Assembly (NCBI GenBank): GCA_019058425.1
Contig: JAHPYZ010000005.1
Span: 34,420-98,419, forward strand
Direction: 5' to 3'
DNA from: Promethearchaeota archaeon
Lineage (GTDB): Archaea > Asgardarchaeota > Lokiarchaeia > Sigyniarchaeales > SOKP01
DNA length: 64,000 bases
The notes under the pieces were generated by a model. That model saw only the letters and a program-made list of their open reading frames with translations. It had not been told where the DNA came from and searched no databases. The position numbers were made by a program, and so were the translations under genes. This document shows, piece after piece, positions 28,030 through 33,523 of the stretch (position 1 is its first letter; each line of letters starts with the position of its first letter).

Positions 28030-28336
28030 ATACGTAAAACACTTTGGAAGTGTTTTAATATATCAAAAAGTTTATCTACCTATTCTTTTTTTATATTTAG
28101 GGTCGTCTTCCTTTCATCTATGCTATAACTTAGTTTTCGCCCATTTCTTTTTAAATCAGAAAGATTTTTAATGGGAAACGTATATCCAAAACATCGTTCT
28201 GAGGATTCAGATAGAGAATCTTTATCTTTTTTGTATCCCTTTCGTCTCTCCTCTCCAATACTTCCTCCTGAAGCTGATGTTGTAGTTTATATAAGGTCAC
28301 TAATAGTAAATTTACCTTGCGCTCTGTCTCATTTAT
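28030..28336 (-). pseudogene. Decayed C-terminal copy of the PH/GRAM-like gene (fragment 2)
   Basis: Homologous to the end of the gene at 28396-29076: SLSESSERCFGYTFPIKNLSDLKRNG then RKLSYSIDERKTTLNIKKE, an in-frame TAG, then VDKLFDILKHF. The N-terminal two thirds is missing and the upstream part is out of frame. The plus-strand ORF 28171-28380 in the track is its shadow. Together with fragment 1 it shows that the unit was duplicated at least twice. Confidence 0.85.
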
Positions 28337-28395
28337 TCTGGATACAATCAGAAAAGATTAGAAAAAAGGTACACGCTTAAAGAAGAAGAGAAGGG

Positions 28396-29076
28396 TTATT
28401 GGAACTGCTCTAATATATGAAAAATTTTATCGATTTGTTCCTTTTTAGCAGTGAGAGTTATCCTCCCACCAACTAGATTATAGCTGAGTTTTTTTCCACT
28501 CCTTTTTAAATTAGAAAGAGGTTTAATTGGAAACGCGTATCCAAAACACAGATCTGATGTTTCAGATAGATATTCTTTTGCGGTTTTACGTTCTTTATGT
28601 CTTTCTGATCCAGAAGTACCTCCTCCTATAGTAGTCGGAGCTGATCTAGCTTGCAAGAGTTCTTCAACAGCTAGTTTACCTTGTGCTATAATTCTGTGAT
28701 TAGTAATAAAAACTACTCCCATACTTACTGATATTTTAAGTGTCGGCTTCTGTAATGGTCTTTTTTTCTTAATTGCTCCCTCATATTCATATAGAATTTG
28801 TTCTCCACCGCGTAAGCAATAATTTTCAACTATGTATCGTCCTGCTCGATTTCTCCCTCCTTTTCCTAGTAGTTTCCCCATTTTTTTCCATATATTTGAA
28901 TACAGTATTCTCATAAAAAATAAAGGGTTAAGCTTATATGTCTCACCAATAAGATTGAGAAATTCAAAATCATACAATTGTAAATCATATAAATAATTTA
29001 GAATTTTTTTTTTCGAGGGATTCGTCTTTTTAAGTTCTTCTTCAATTCTATTCGTAGCTAGAGATACTTCACTCAA
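28396..29076 (-). CDS. PH/GRAM-like domain protein (intact member of the family)
   Basis: 226 residues. N-terminal ~75 residues are helical. From ~90 on there is a PH-like/GRAM-type pattern: GEQILYEYEGAIKKK, a strand LKISVSMGVVFITNHRIIAQGKL (the typical 'becomes a Tn-R-ii' GRAM strand), a Gly/Ser-rich loop, then CFGYAFPIKPLSNLKRSGKKLSYNL and a final helix KKEQIDKIFHILEQF. Start is TTG at 29076, with no in-frame ATG before an upstream stop; AGGAAGG lies 8-9 bases upstream and decides this start. It probably binds membranes or phosphorylated partners. Two decayed copies follow downstream. Confidence 0.65.
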   Translation of the reverse strand: MSEVSLATNRIEEELKKTNPSKKKILNYLYDLQLYDFEFLNLIGETYKLNPLFFMRILYSNIWKKMGKLLGKGGRNRAGRYIVENYCLRGGEQILYEYEGAIKKKRPLQKPTLKISVSMGVVFITNHRIIAQGKLAVEELLQARSAPTTIGGGTSGSERHKERKTAKEYLSETSDLCFGYAFPIKPLSNLKRSGKKLSYNLVGGRITLTAKKEQIDKIFHILEQFQ

Positions 29077-29168
29077 TATGAATTCCTTCCTAATAAATCG
29101 CTAAAATTTGTAGGTTGCATTATATAAAATTATAAGGTAATTTTTATACATTTTGGCATCACTAAATT

Positions 29169-29243
29169 TAAACCCAAGTCCTTTGCAAGGATAATCATCC
29201 AATAGCTACCATTTTTCTAATGGAATCATCTTTTTTGGGTTTA
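29169..29243 (-). promoter_or_regulatory. Eukaryote-like SECIS element 1, after mini-selenoprotein A
   Basis: On the minus strand: basal stem TAAACCCAA / TTGGGTTTA (nine perfect pairs, its 5' arm containing the stop codon), an A-rich internal loop, then the 36-nt core 29229-29194: ATGA-TTCCATTAG-AAAAATGGTAG-CTATTGGA-TGAT. ATGA opposite TGAT can form the tandem G.A quartet that SBP2/SelB-type proteins bind, and unpaired As lie in the apical loop. This layout is that of eukaryotic SECIS and of the elements reported in Lokiarchaeota. It begins within the 3'UTR, the archaeal position. Confidence 0.8.
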
Positions 29244-29453
29244 TAGTTTCTTTTGTATGATCAAGAACCAAACGCATAATAGAGATAATGCTAATGCGAC
29301 GAAATCACTAATCAATGCTGGAATCTCGATATATATAATATTTCATGACAACATCGGATATAATTGCCAAGATAGAATGTGTAAAACTACGCTTGCAGCT
29401 ACAAATGCTAATGTGAGACATAGCATGATTTTTTTAGTTTTTTTAGTTGCCAT
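29241..29453 (-). CDS. Mini membrane selenoprotein A (in-frame TGA = Sec)
   Basis: Not in the ORF track because of a TGA at 29343-29345 (codon 37). Reading TGA as selenocysteine gives 70 residues: a basic start MATKKTKK, helix 1 IMLCLTLAFVAASVVLHILSW, loop QLYPMLS-U-NIIYIEIPAL, helix 2 DFVALALSLLCVWFLII and a basic end QKKL. TAA stop at 29241. Upstream GGAAGG could serve as a ribosome site. Same size, topology and Sec position as the four neighbouring genes, although Asn rather than Gly follows the Sec. A SECIS-like hairpin starts 11 bases after the stop. Function unknown; the Sec would lie in the loop between two membrane helices, at the membrane surface. Confidence 0.75.
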
Positions 29454-29492
29454 CTGTTCTTTGCCTTCCGTCTATGAAAAGTATTATTAATA

Positions 29493-29687
29493 TTATAAAA
29501 ATAACCCTGCTAAACCTAAGTAGATATAAAAGCCATAATAGTATATTAATGGAAAAGCAGGAACGAAAATCGGTCCGACTCCTCATCCACCTGTGAAAGT
29601 ACGGAATTAATACCCACTAATACGAAACTAAATGAAAGTATAAGCACTATTCCTTTTGCAATGTTATTTTTTCCTATTAGTTATCAT
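29493..29687 (-). pseudogene. Mini membrane selenoprotein B, two compensating frameshifts
   Basis: ATG at 29687 (AAAGGAG directly before it) opens MITNRKK; the helix-1 frame (NNIAKGIVLILSFSFVLVG then INSVLS) is reached only by removing one A from the A6 run near 29665, and the following GG-U-GVGPIFVPAF plus helix 2 (PLIYYYGFYIYLGLAGLFL) need one base restored just before. ATG and the TGA at 29583-29585 are in the same frame, so the two indels compensate. No own SECIS follows (39 bases to gene A). Either a decaying copy or a victim of sequence errors. The GGUG motif is preserved. Confidence 0.65.
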
Positions 29688-29721
29688 CTCCTTTATTTTT
29701 AAATTATAAATTCTATAATGT

Positions 29722-29788
29722 CCCGAATCCCTTGCGGGGATAATCATCCACTAGCTATCATTTCTATAGTGAAATCATTTTTCTCGGG
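29722..29788 (-). promoter_or_regulatory. Eukaryote-like SECIS element 2, after mini-selenoprotein C
   Basis: Core 29778-29743 on the minus strand, again exactly 36 nt: ATGA-TTTCACTAT-AGAAATGATAG-CTAGTGGA-TGAT. Helix pairs are kept with one G.U. The basal stem is CCCGAG / TTCGGG, where element 1 has CCCAA / TTGGG: the fourth pair changes from A-U to G-C on both sides, a compensatory change that supports a conserved RNA structure. Lies about 47 bases after the stop of gene C. Confidence 0.8.
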
Positions 29789-29825
29789 TTTAAACTACTA
29801 TTTTTTTTAAATCTCTATTGGTAGA

Positions 29826-30020
29826 TTAATCATTTTCTGTGAGTATGTAAATAATGATTAAAATCGCAACAACAATAAAACATAATCCTGCTGGTATACC
29901 AAAACCAATTAACTGGGTTCCTCAAGCTGATATACTAGTACTTAAAAGAAATATTAAACCTGCAGCTGTTATCACAACTATGAAAAATAAGATGCCCACT
30001 TTTTTATTGATACCTTTCAT
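29826..30020 (-). CDS. Mini membrane selenoprotein C (in-frame TGA = Sec)
   Basis: Fully open apart from TGA at 29922-29924 (codon 33). Product 64 residues: MKGINKK, helix 1 VGILFFIVVITAAGLIFLL, loop STSISA-U-GTQLIGFGI, helix 2 PAGLCFIVVAILIIIYIL, end TEND, then TAA. No frameshift. Followed by SECIS element 2. The Sec-Gly pair and the spacing from both helices agree with genes B, D and E. Overlooked by the ORF track because each half is shorter than its cut-off. Confidence 0.8.
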
Positions 30021-30050
30021 TTGAATCCACACTCTTTGATTTTATCTTCT

Positions 30051-30249
30051 TTAGCGTTCTTGATAGATTAAGATTATCGACACTATCGGAAAAACTCCCG
30101 CTAAAAGCAAGCTTATAAAAGCTGAGTCTTCACCATCTATTAAACGCATACCTCAAGCAGCAAGATACAATATATAAGCCAAAAGCGATGATGATAAAGA
30201 CGACGCTAAAAAATGCTAGAATTATGGCTTCCAATCCCACCTCTCTCAT
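30051..30249 (-). pseudogene. Mini membrane selenoprotein D, one frameshift
   Basis: ATG at 30249 (leader GGGAATTAAA-ATG, almost the same as gene E) gives MREVGLEAIILAFFSVVFII then IAFGLYIVSC; a one-base frame change is then needed to enter AA-U-GMRLIDGEDSAFISLL and LAGVFPIVSIILIYQER ending in TAA at 30051. TGA is at 30153-30155. Stop lies 30 bases before gene C and there is no hairpin of its own; it may have shared element 2 in a bicistronic arrangement, or be decaying. Confidence 0.65.
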
Positions 30250-30339
30250 TTTAATTCCCTTTTTTTTTTGTAGTTTTTAATAATGACGATATTCAATTTT
30301 ATACTTTTTAATAATTCATAAGATATTTCACATCCAATC

Positions 30340-30400
30340 CTGTGCTAGGATAATCATCCACTGGCTACCATTTTTCTAGTGGAATCATTTTATTCGGGGA
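30340..30400 (-). promoter_or_regulatory. Eukaryote-like SECIS element 3, after mini-selenoprotein E
   Basis: Core 30388-30353 on the minus strand, 36 nt: ATGA-TTCCACTAG-AAAAATGGTAG-CCAGTGGA-TGAT. Same loop as element 1 and a helix with TCCACT/AGTGGA pairs. The basal stem is weaker here than in elements 1 and 2. Starts about 23 bases after the stop of gene E. All three elements keep CCC-A-rich sequence before ATGA and TATCC after TGAT. Confidence 0.78.
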
Positions 30401-30411
30401 AAAGATAAATA

Positions 30412-30645
30412 TTACATCCATTTGGGGATTTCAACTTTTTTGCGATCTTCCCGAGTTATAAGTATTAATACTATTATCAAAAATCCTGCTATAAAGAAAA
30501 ATATGCTCGGGAGTAAGGGATTAACAATTGGTTCACTCCCTCAACCACTGATCCCAGATGCTATATATGAGCCAATACCTATAATTATGAAAATCACAAT
30601 TAAAGCTTTTAAAGCTCCTTCTCCTTTGATGTTCTTCTCTTTCAT
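30412..30645 (-). CDS. Mini membrane selenoprotein E (in-frame TGA = Sec), first gene of the cluster
   Basis: Product 77 residues with Sec at 35 (TGA 30541-30543): basic start MKEKNIKGEG, helix 1 ALKALIVIFIIIGIGSYI, loop ASGISG-U-GSEPIVNP, helix 2 SIFFFIAGFLIIVLILI, basic tail TREDRKKVEIPKWM, TAA. Leader AAGGAATTAAA-ATG. Intact in one frame except for the TGA. Followed by SECIS element 3. A TATA-like element lies ~63 bases upstream, so the cluster E-D-C-B-A is probably one transcript. UGA terminates other genes in this window (for example the 832- and 1279-residue proteins), so a general reassignment of UGA is unlikely. Confidence 0.8.
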
Positions 30646-30707
30646 TTTAATTCCTTATTTTGATTTTCTATTAAAATTCAAATTTTAATGAATTACATTC
30701 ATTATAA

Positions 30708-30717
30708 CTATTTAAGG
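30708..30717 (-). promoter_or_regulatory. Possible promoter of the mini-selenoprotein cluster
   Basis: Coding-strand CCTTAAATAG resembles the BRE/TATA core seen elsewhere in the window and sits about 63 bases before the ATG of gene E. Confidence 0.35.
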
Positions 30718-30767
30718 ATAACCATCGAGGATCCTACACTTTATAATATTTCATAATAAAGAGTAAA

Positions 30768-30810
30768 TAAGGAAAAAAGAGCTGGCGGCTAAAATACTCC
30801 TTTTTCCTTA
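30768..30810. terminator. Strong hairpin between convergent-side spacer and the zinc-finger gene
   Basis: TAAGGAAAAAAGAG and CTCCTTTTTCCTTA form a 14-bp stem with one mismatch around a GC-rich 15-base loop. It lies 40 bases after the stop of the minus-strand gene at 30850-31242 and upstream of the selenoprotein cluster, so it could terminate or stabilise the upstream message. The element may act on either strand. Confidence 0.45.
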
Positions 30811-30849
30811 CTGAGATGCTGTTATGAATTAGGAGGAAATAATTTATAA

Positions 30850-31242
30850 TCATTCGAGTAAGATCCTTAGACCTTGAATAAACTGTTTGGGGGTAACACC
30901 GTTTAACAAGGCGTGATGCATATATTTAATATGTAGTTCCTCGACATTTTCTTTGTTTTCTACTTTAGAAACGATTTGATCCAGTAGCTTATATAGTGAA
31001 AAATCTGGGTTCTTTAATTTACCAAAATAACCACCATATGCCAAGAACATGTTGGCCATAAGCTCGATATCTTCAGGTGAATTATTCACGTAGCATTGTT
31101 TGCATACCACACCGAAATTGAATCCTTCTTGATAAATGCTTGCTGAACTAATGATTTCACCGTGACAAATTCCACACTCTAATTTAGCACGCCTTTTATG
31201 AGGAATTTCAATATTATTTGGACTAATTGTATTTATTTCCAT
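30850..31242 (-). CDS. Small zinc-finger protein, 130 aa
   Basis: One CxxC...CxxC treble-clef-like motif (LECGICHGEIISSASIYQEGFNFGVVCKQC) at residues ~20-50 followed by a helical C-terminal region. No family recognised. It follows the RadB-like ATPase on the same strand after 55 bases. A TATTTAAAC-type promoter word lies just upstream. Possibly an adaptor in nucleic-acid transactions. Confidence 0.6.
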   Translation of the reverse strand: MEINTISPNNIEIPHKRRAKLECGICHGEIISSASIYQEGFNFGVVCKQCYVNNSPEDIELMANMFLAYGGYFGKLKNPDFSLYKLLDQIVSKVENKENVEELHIKYMHHALLNGVTPKQFIQGLRILLE

Positions 31243-31297
31243 GAAATACTAAAAAATCAGAAATATTTAAACAAAAAATAATGAAATCAGGTATCAG

Positions 31298-32020
31298 TTA
31301 ATTTATTGAAATTCCACTTTGTTCTAAGGTATATGAAAAATTTTTAGTAAATTCAGTTGTTGTGATAGTAATTTCTTTTTCATGCATATTATACTTATTA
31401 CTTAGTATAATGTCAATTGTTTTTATCCTATCATATAACTTATAAAAGAATGATCTTAGCTTCGAAGATTTCGGATCAAAAGTAACTTCATGGATTAATA
31501 TTAAACCAATATTGGACCTCCTACAAAAAAGCATGAGTGGTAGAAGTTGGTTTTCATAAAATGAATCTAGAAATGCAGTAACATCTGAAATATTAGTAAA
31601 ATGAGTAATTCTATAGCGGAGATGGTGTGAAATGTTATCTATGACGATAAATCGCAAATCAGAGGGCAAAATTGTTGTAGGAGATATAATATTTCTTACG
31701 ATATCGCCTTGCGCTTTATAAGTATGAATAATATGACTTTGAGGAGTAATTAAAATATTCTCTTTTAAATAGCGTAATTTTTCAGGATAGTCTTTAAATA
31801 TTTGGTCTAACCGTTTAATAGGGAAAAGTTCACTTGCTTGAATCCAAACACATGAGCCATTACATTCCACCTCACTAGTCAATAAGTTTCCAATTAAAAA
31901 AAGAGCAAGAGTGGTCTTACCCGTTCCAGATTCTCCTGAAATTGATATAGGCAATTTATTCAAAAAAAGATGTTTGAACGCATCAATCAGTTTGGATTCA
32001 GAAATCATACTACTCTTCAT
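31298..32020 (-). CDS. RadB/KaiC-like RecA-fold ATPase
   Basis: 240 residues. Walker A SGESGTGKTTLALFL (~28-42), Walker B LRFIVIDNISHHL, and a strand IGLILIHEVTFDP in the position of the RecA/RadA L1-L2 beta strand (LLTNQV). Size and layout fit RadB and related archaeal RecA paralogues that lack the N-terminal HhH and assist recombination. The sequence is diverged, so a KaiC-like regulatory ATPase cannot be excluded. Overlaps the upstream small membrane gene by 11 bases, suggesting cotranscription. Confidence 0.75.
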   Translation of the reverse strand: MKSSMISESKLIDAFKHLFLNKLPISISGESGTGKTTLALFLIGNLLTSEVECNGSCVWIQASELFPIKRLDQIFKDYPEKLRYLKENILITPQSHIIHTYKAQGDIVRNIISPTTILPSDLRFIVIDNISHHLRYRITHFTNISDVTAFLDSFYENQLLPLMLFCRRSNIGLILIHEVTFDPKSSKLRSFFYKLYDRIKTIDIILSNKYNMHEKEITITTTEFTKNFSYTLEQSGISIN

Positions 32021-32345
32021 CTAACAACTCAAGTATTTCATTTTTGATTTTATCGATATTCACTTTATTTTCTCGTTCTTTTTCATTTCGGGCATGTTCT
32101 CTGTTTCCGTTGGAGTTCATTAATTGTTGAAGCATCATCAAAGTGATTAAATTATCAATTTGGGTATTATGCTGTGATTGATTTCCACTGAAAAACGAAA
32201 ATGGTCCACCCCCAGTTGATTTCCGAGATTTAAAAAATAAATAGACTCCTAGAAATAAAACAATAATAATAATTGCATAAAGTGGATTTTGTTGATAAAA
32301 AATAAAAAATCCAATAATCAATGCGATATAACAGAATCCTTTCAT
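32010..32345 (-). CDS. Small membrane protein with Gln/Asn-rich tail
   Basis: 111 residues: two adjacent N-terminal membrane helices (YIALIIGFFIFYQ and YAIIIIVLFLGVYLFF), then a basic Gly/Ser segment, a Met/Gln/Asn-rich helix (TLMMLQQLMNSNG) and an acidic end (IKNEILELLDEE). Unknown function. It lies 10 bases after the protease gene and overlaps the ATPase gene, so the three may work or at least be made together. Confidence 0.6.
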   Translation of the reverse strand: MKGFCYIALIIGFFIFYQQNPLYAIIIIVLFLGVYLFFKSRKSTGGGPFSFFSGNQSQHNTQIDNLITLMMLQQLMNSNGNREHARNEKERENKVNIDKIKNEILELLDEE

Positions 32346-32355
32346 GTTTTTTTAA

Positions 32356-33096
32356 TCACCATTTAGTATGTGGTTTTTTTGGTTTATACTGTCTCCTTGT
32401 AATAGGCTTCATTTTTACTTTATGTGGTTTTGTATAATCTCTTGCAAAGACTTTATTTATGCCTAGGTTAATACCAAGAATACTAAATCTTAATAGATGA
32501 TAGATCCCTGCAATAGATATATAGTAAAAGAACTCTATTACAAAGACTAATTGAAAAATTACTAAGATTATCCATAAAATACCGATCGAAAGTGAGATTA
32601 AGAATACTTGATATAGTGTATGTCTTAAATTATATCTAAAGGAACCTGTTAAAACTTTAAGGTCTCCTGCAGAGGGAGCTGCTGTTATTAACAATGAAAA
32701 TCCTATAAATACAGCTATTACTTTAAGTACCACATGGATACGAGGATCTACTGGTACCACAAACCACAAATAAAAAATCAACCACGTACTAATATAGAGA
32801 GGAGCTAAAGCGATTAAAAACGCTTGAAGGAAGGTCTTTCGTTTTTTAATCTCCACTTCTCCATGTGGATTTCTAATACCAAAGTATTCATCACGCCATT
32901 TTATCTTGATATGCTCAGGAATATGCCCAACTACTAAACTCATAACATAATGAGCTAATTCATGAAAGATTACTCCGATAAAAAATATTCTCATGGCAAT
33001 AGGTTTTAAAATTCCCGCATTCTCTCGGAATAAAATATATTTTAAAACAAGAGAAATGATTAAAATACCAAGAAATATAAAAGGCTCCTGTAGCAT
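32356..33096 (-). CDS. M50-like intramembrane zinc metalloprotease
   Basis: 246 residues with a HELAH zinc motif in IFHELAHYVMSLVVGH (~44-60) located in the second membrane helix, as in site-2 proteases. Four or five further hydrophobic segments follow. The SAGDL motif in LLITAAPSAGDLKVL may take the role of the third metal ligand (NPDG in classical M50). Basic C-terminal tail. Substrates unknown. The coding-strand sequence TTTTTCTTTATATTT about 25 bases upstream is a good promoter. Confidence 0.75.
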   Translation of the reverse strand: MLQEPFIFLGILIISLVLKYILFRENAGILKPIAMRIFFIGVIFHELAHYVMSLVVGHIPEHIKIKWRDEYFGIRNPHGEVEIKKRKTFLQAFLIALAPLYISTWLIFYLWFVVPVDPRIHVVLKVIAVFIGFSLLITAAPSAGDLKVLTGSFRYNLRHTLYQVFLISLSIGILWIILVIFQLVFVIEFFYYISIAGIYHLLRFSILGINLGINKVFARDYTKPHKVKMKPITRRQYKPKKPHTKW

Positions 33097-33161
33097 AGAA
33101 TCTTTTATTTTTGATAAATATAAAGAAAAAATTTGAGAATTTTTTTAAATTAAAAAAATTG

Positions 33162-33174
33162 TTTTTCTTTAAAT
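33162..33174 (+). promoter_or_regulatory. Orphan core promoter TTTTTCTTTAAAT pointing into a gene-free gap
   Basis: This plus-strand copy of the window's promoter consensus has no ORF within 340 bases downstream, but a GC-rich foldable island begins about 20-25 bases later (next entry). Confidence 0.45.
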
Positions 33175-33190
33175 AGTTTCGATAAAATAT

Positions 33191-33245
33191 AGGTAGTGTA
33201 AAGAATTTAAAAAAATCATCCCTGCGATCCGCAGACTCTCTACCT
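33191..33245 (+). ncRNA. Candidate small structured RNA
   Basis: AGGTAG (33191-33196) pairs with CTACCT (33240-33245), enclosing a second hairpin CTGCG-ATC-CGCAG. This is the only GC-rich island in the 430-base gap between the protease and TFB genes and starts where a TATA element at 33162-33174 would place transcription. No C/D or H/ACA boxes or tRNA features are seen. The rest of the gap holds repeated TGCAAAAA words near 33383-33418 and the TFB promoter. Confidence 0.3.
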
Positions 33246-33465
33246 TATTCTATGTTAACATGAATTCAAATTCACTTATTCTTTTCTGTAACTATACCAC
33301 TCGAACTCTGGGATATATTAAGAAATAGAAAGTATTTAAACTCCATGATTTTTATATGCATAAAAATGTGGGTGATCGATAAAATGCAAAAATTGCAAAA
33401 ATTTTGAAAATGCAAAAATCTAATTTGTGTTTAGAGCCCTTCTTCTCATAAAATCGACCTTTGAG

Positions 33466-33481
33466 GATAATATTTAAAAGG
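33466..33481 (+). promoter_or_regulatory. Promoter of the TFB gene
   Basis: AATATTTAAAAGGCAA lies about 45-55 bases before the GTG start of TFB, at TATA-box distance for a short leader. Confidence 0.45.
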
Positions 33482-33523
33482 CAAACTGGTTCCCATATAT
33501 TTCTTAGGTAAATTAAAAAAATA

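Noticed and set aside
28171-28380. Plus-strand 69-aa ORF in the track
   Set aside because: Antisense shadow of a decayed PH/GRAM fragment that aligns with the intact gene at 28396-29076.
29257-29490. Plus-strand 77-aa ORF in the track
   Set aside because: Antisense to mini-selenoprotein A; no ribosome site and no protein-like pattern.
29169-30400. The three similar 65-base segments as CRISPR repeats or a transposon end
   Set aside because: Spacing is irregular (about 550 and 610 bases), each copy lies in the 3'UTR of a gene with an in-frame TGA, and no cas or transposase genes are nearby.
30525-30560. tRNA TPsiC-like GGTTCACTCCC
   Set aside because: No acceptor or anticodon stem can be formed around it; it lies inside the selenoprotein E reading frame. 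No tRNA or rRNA gene was found anywhere in the window.
29241-30645. In-frame TGA codons read as tryptophan (genetic code change) or as simple nonsense mutations
   Set aside because: Trp is encoded by TGG throughout, and TGA ends several long genes here (for example at 52495-52497 and 57925-57927). Five TGAs at the same structural position, three with SECIS-like hairpins, fit selenocysteine better.
30422-30688. Plus-strand 88-aa ORF in the track
   Set aside because: It is the antisense shadow of mini-selenoprotein E; the hydrophobic two-helix reading, ribosome site and hairpin are on the minus strand.
30700-30770. Possible fourth SECIS-like element (GATGGTTATCC on the minus strand)
   Set aside because: Only the TATCC tail resembles the others; no ATGA partner with a pairing helix could be found.
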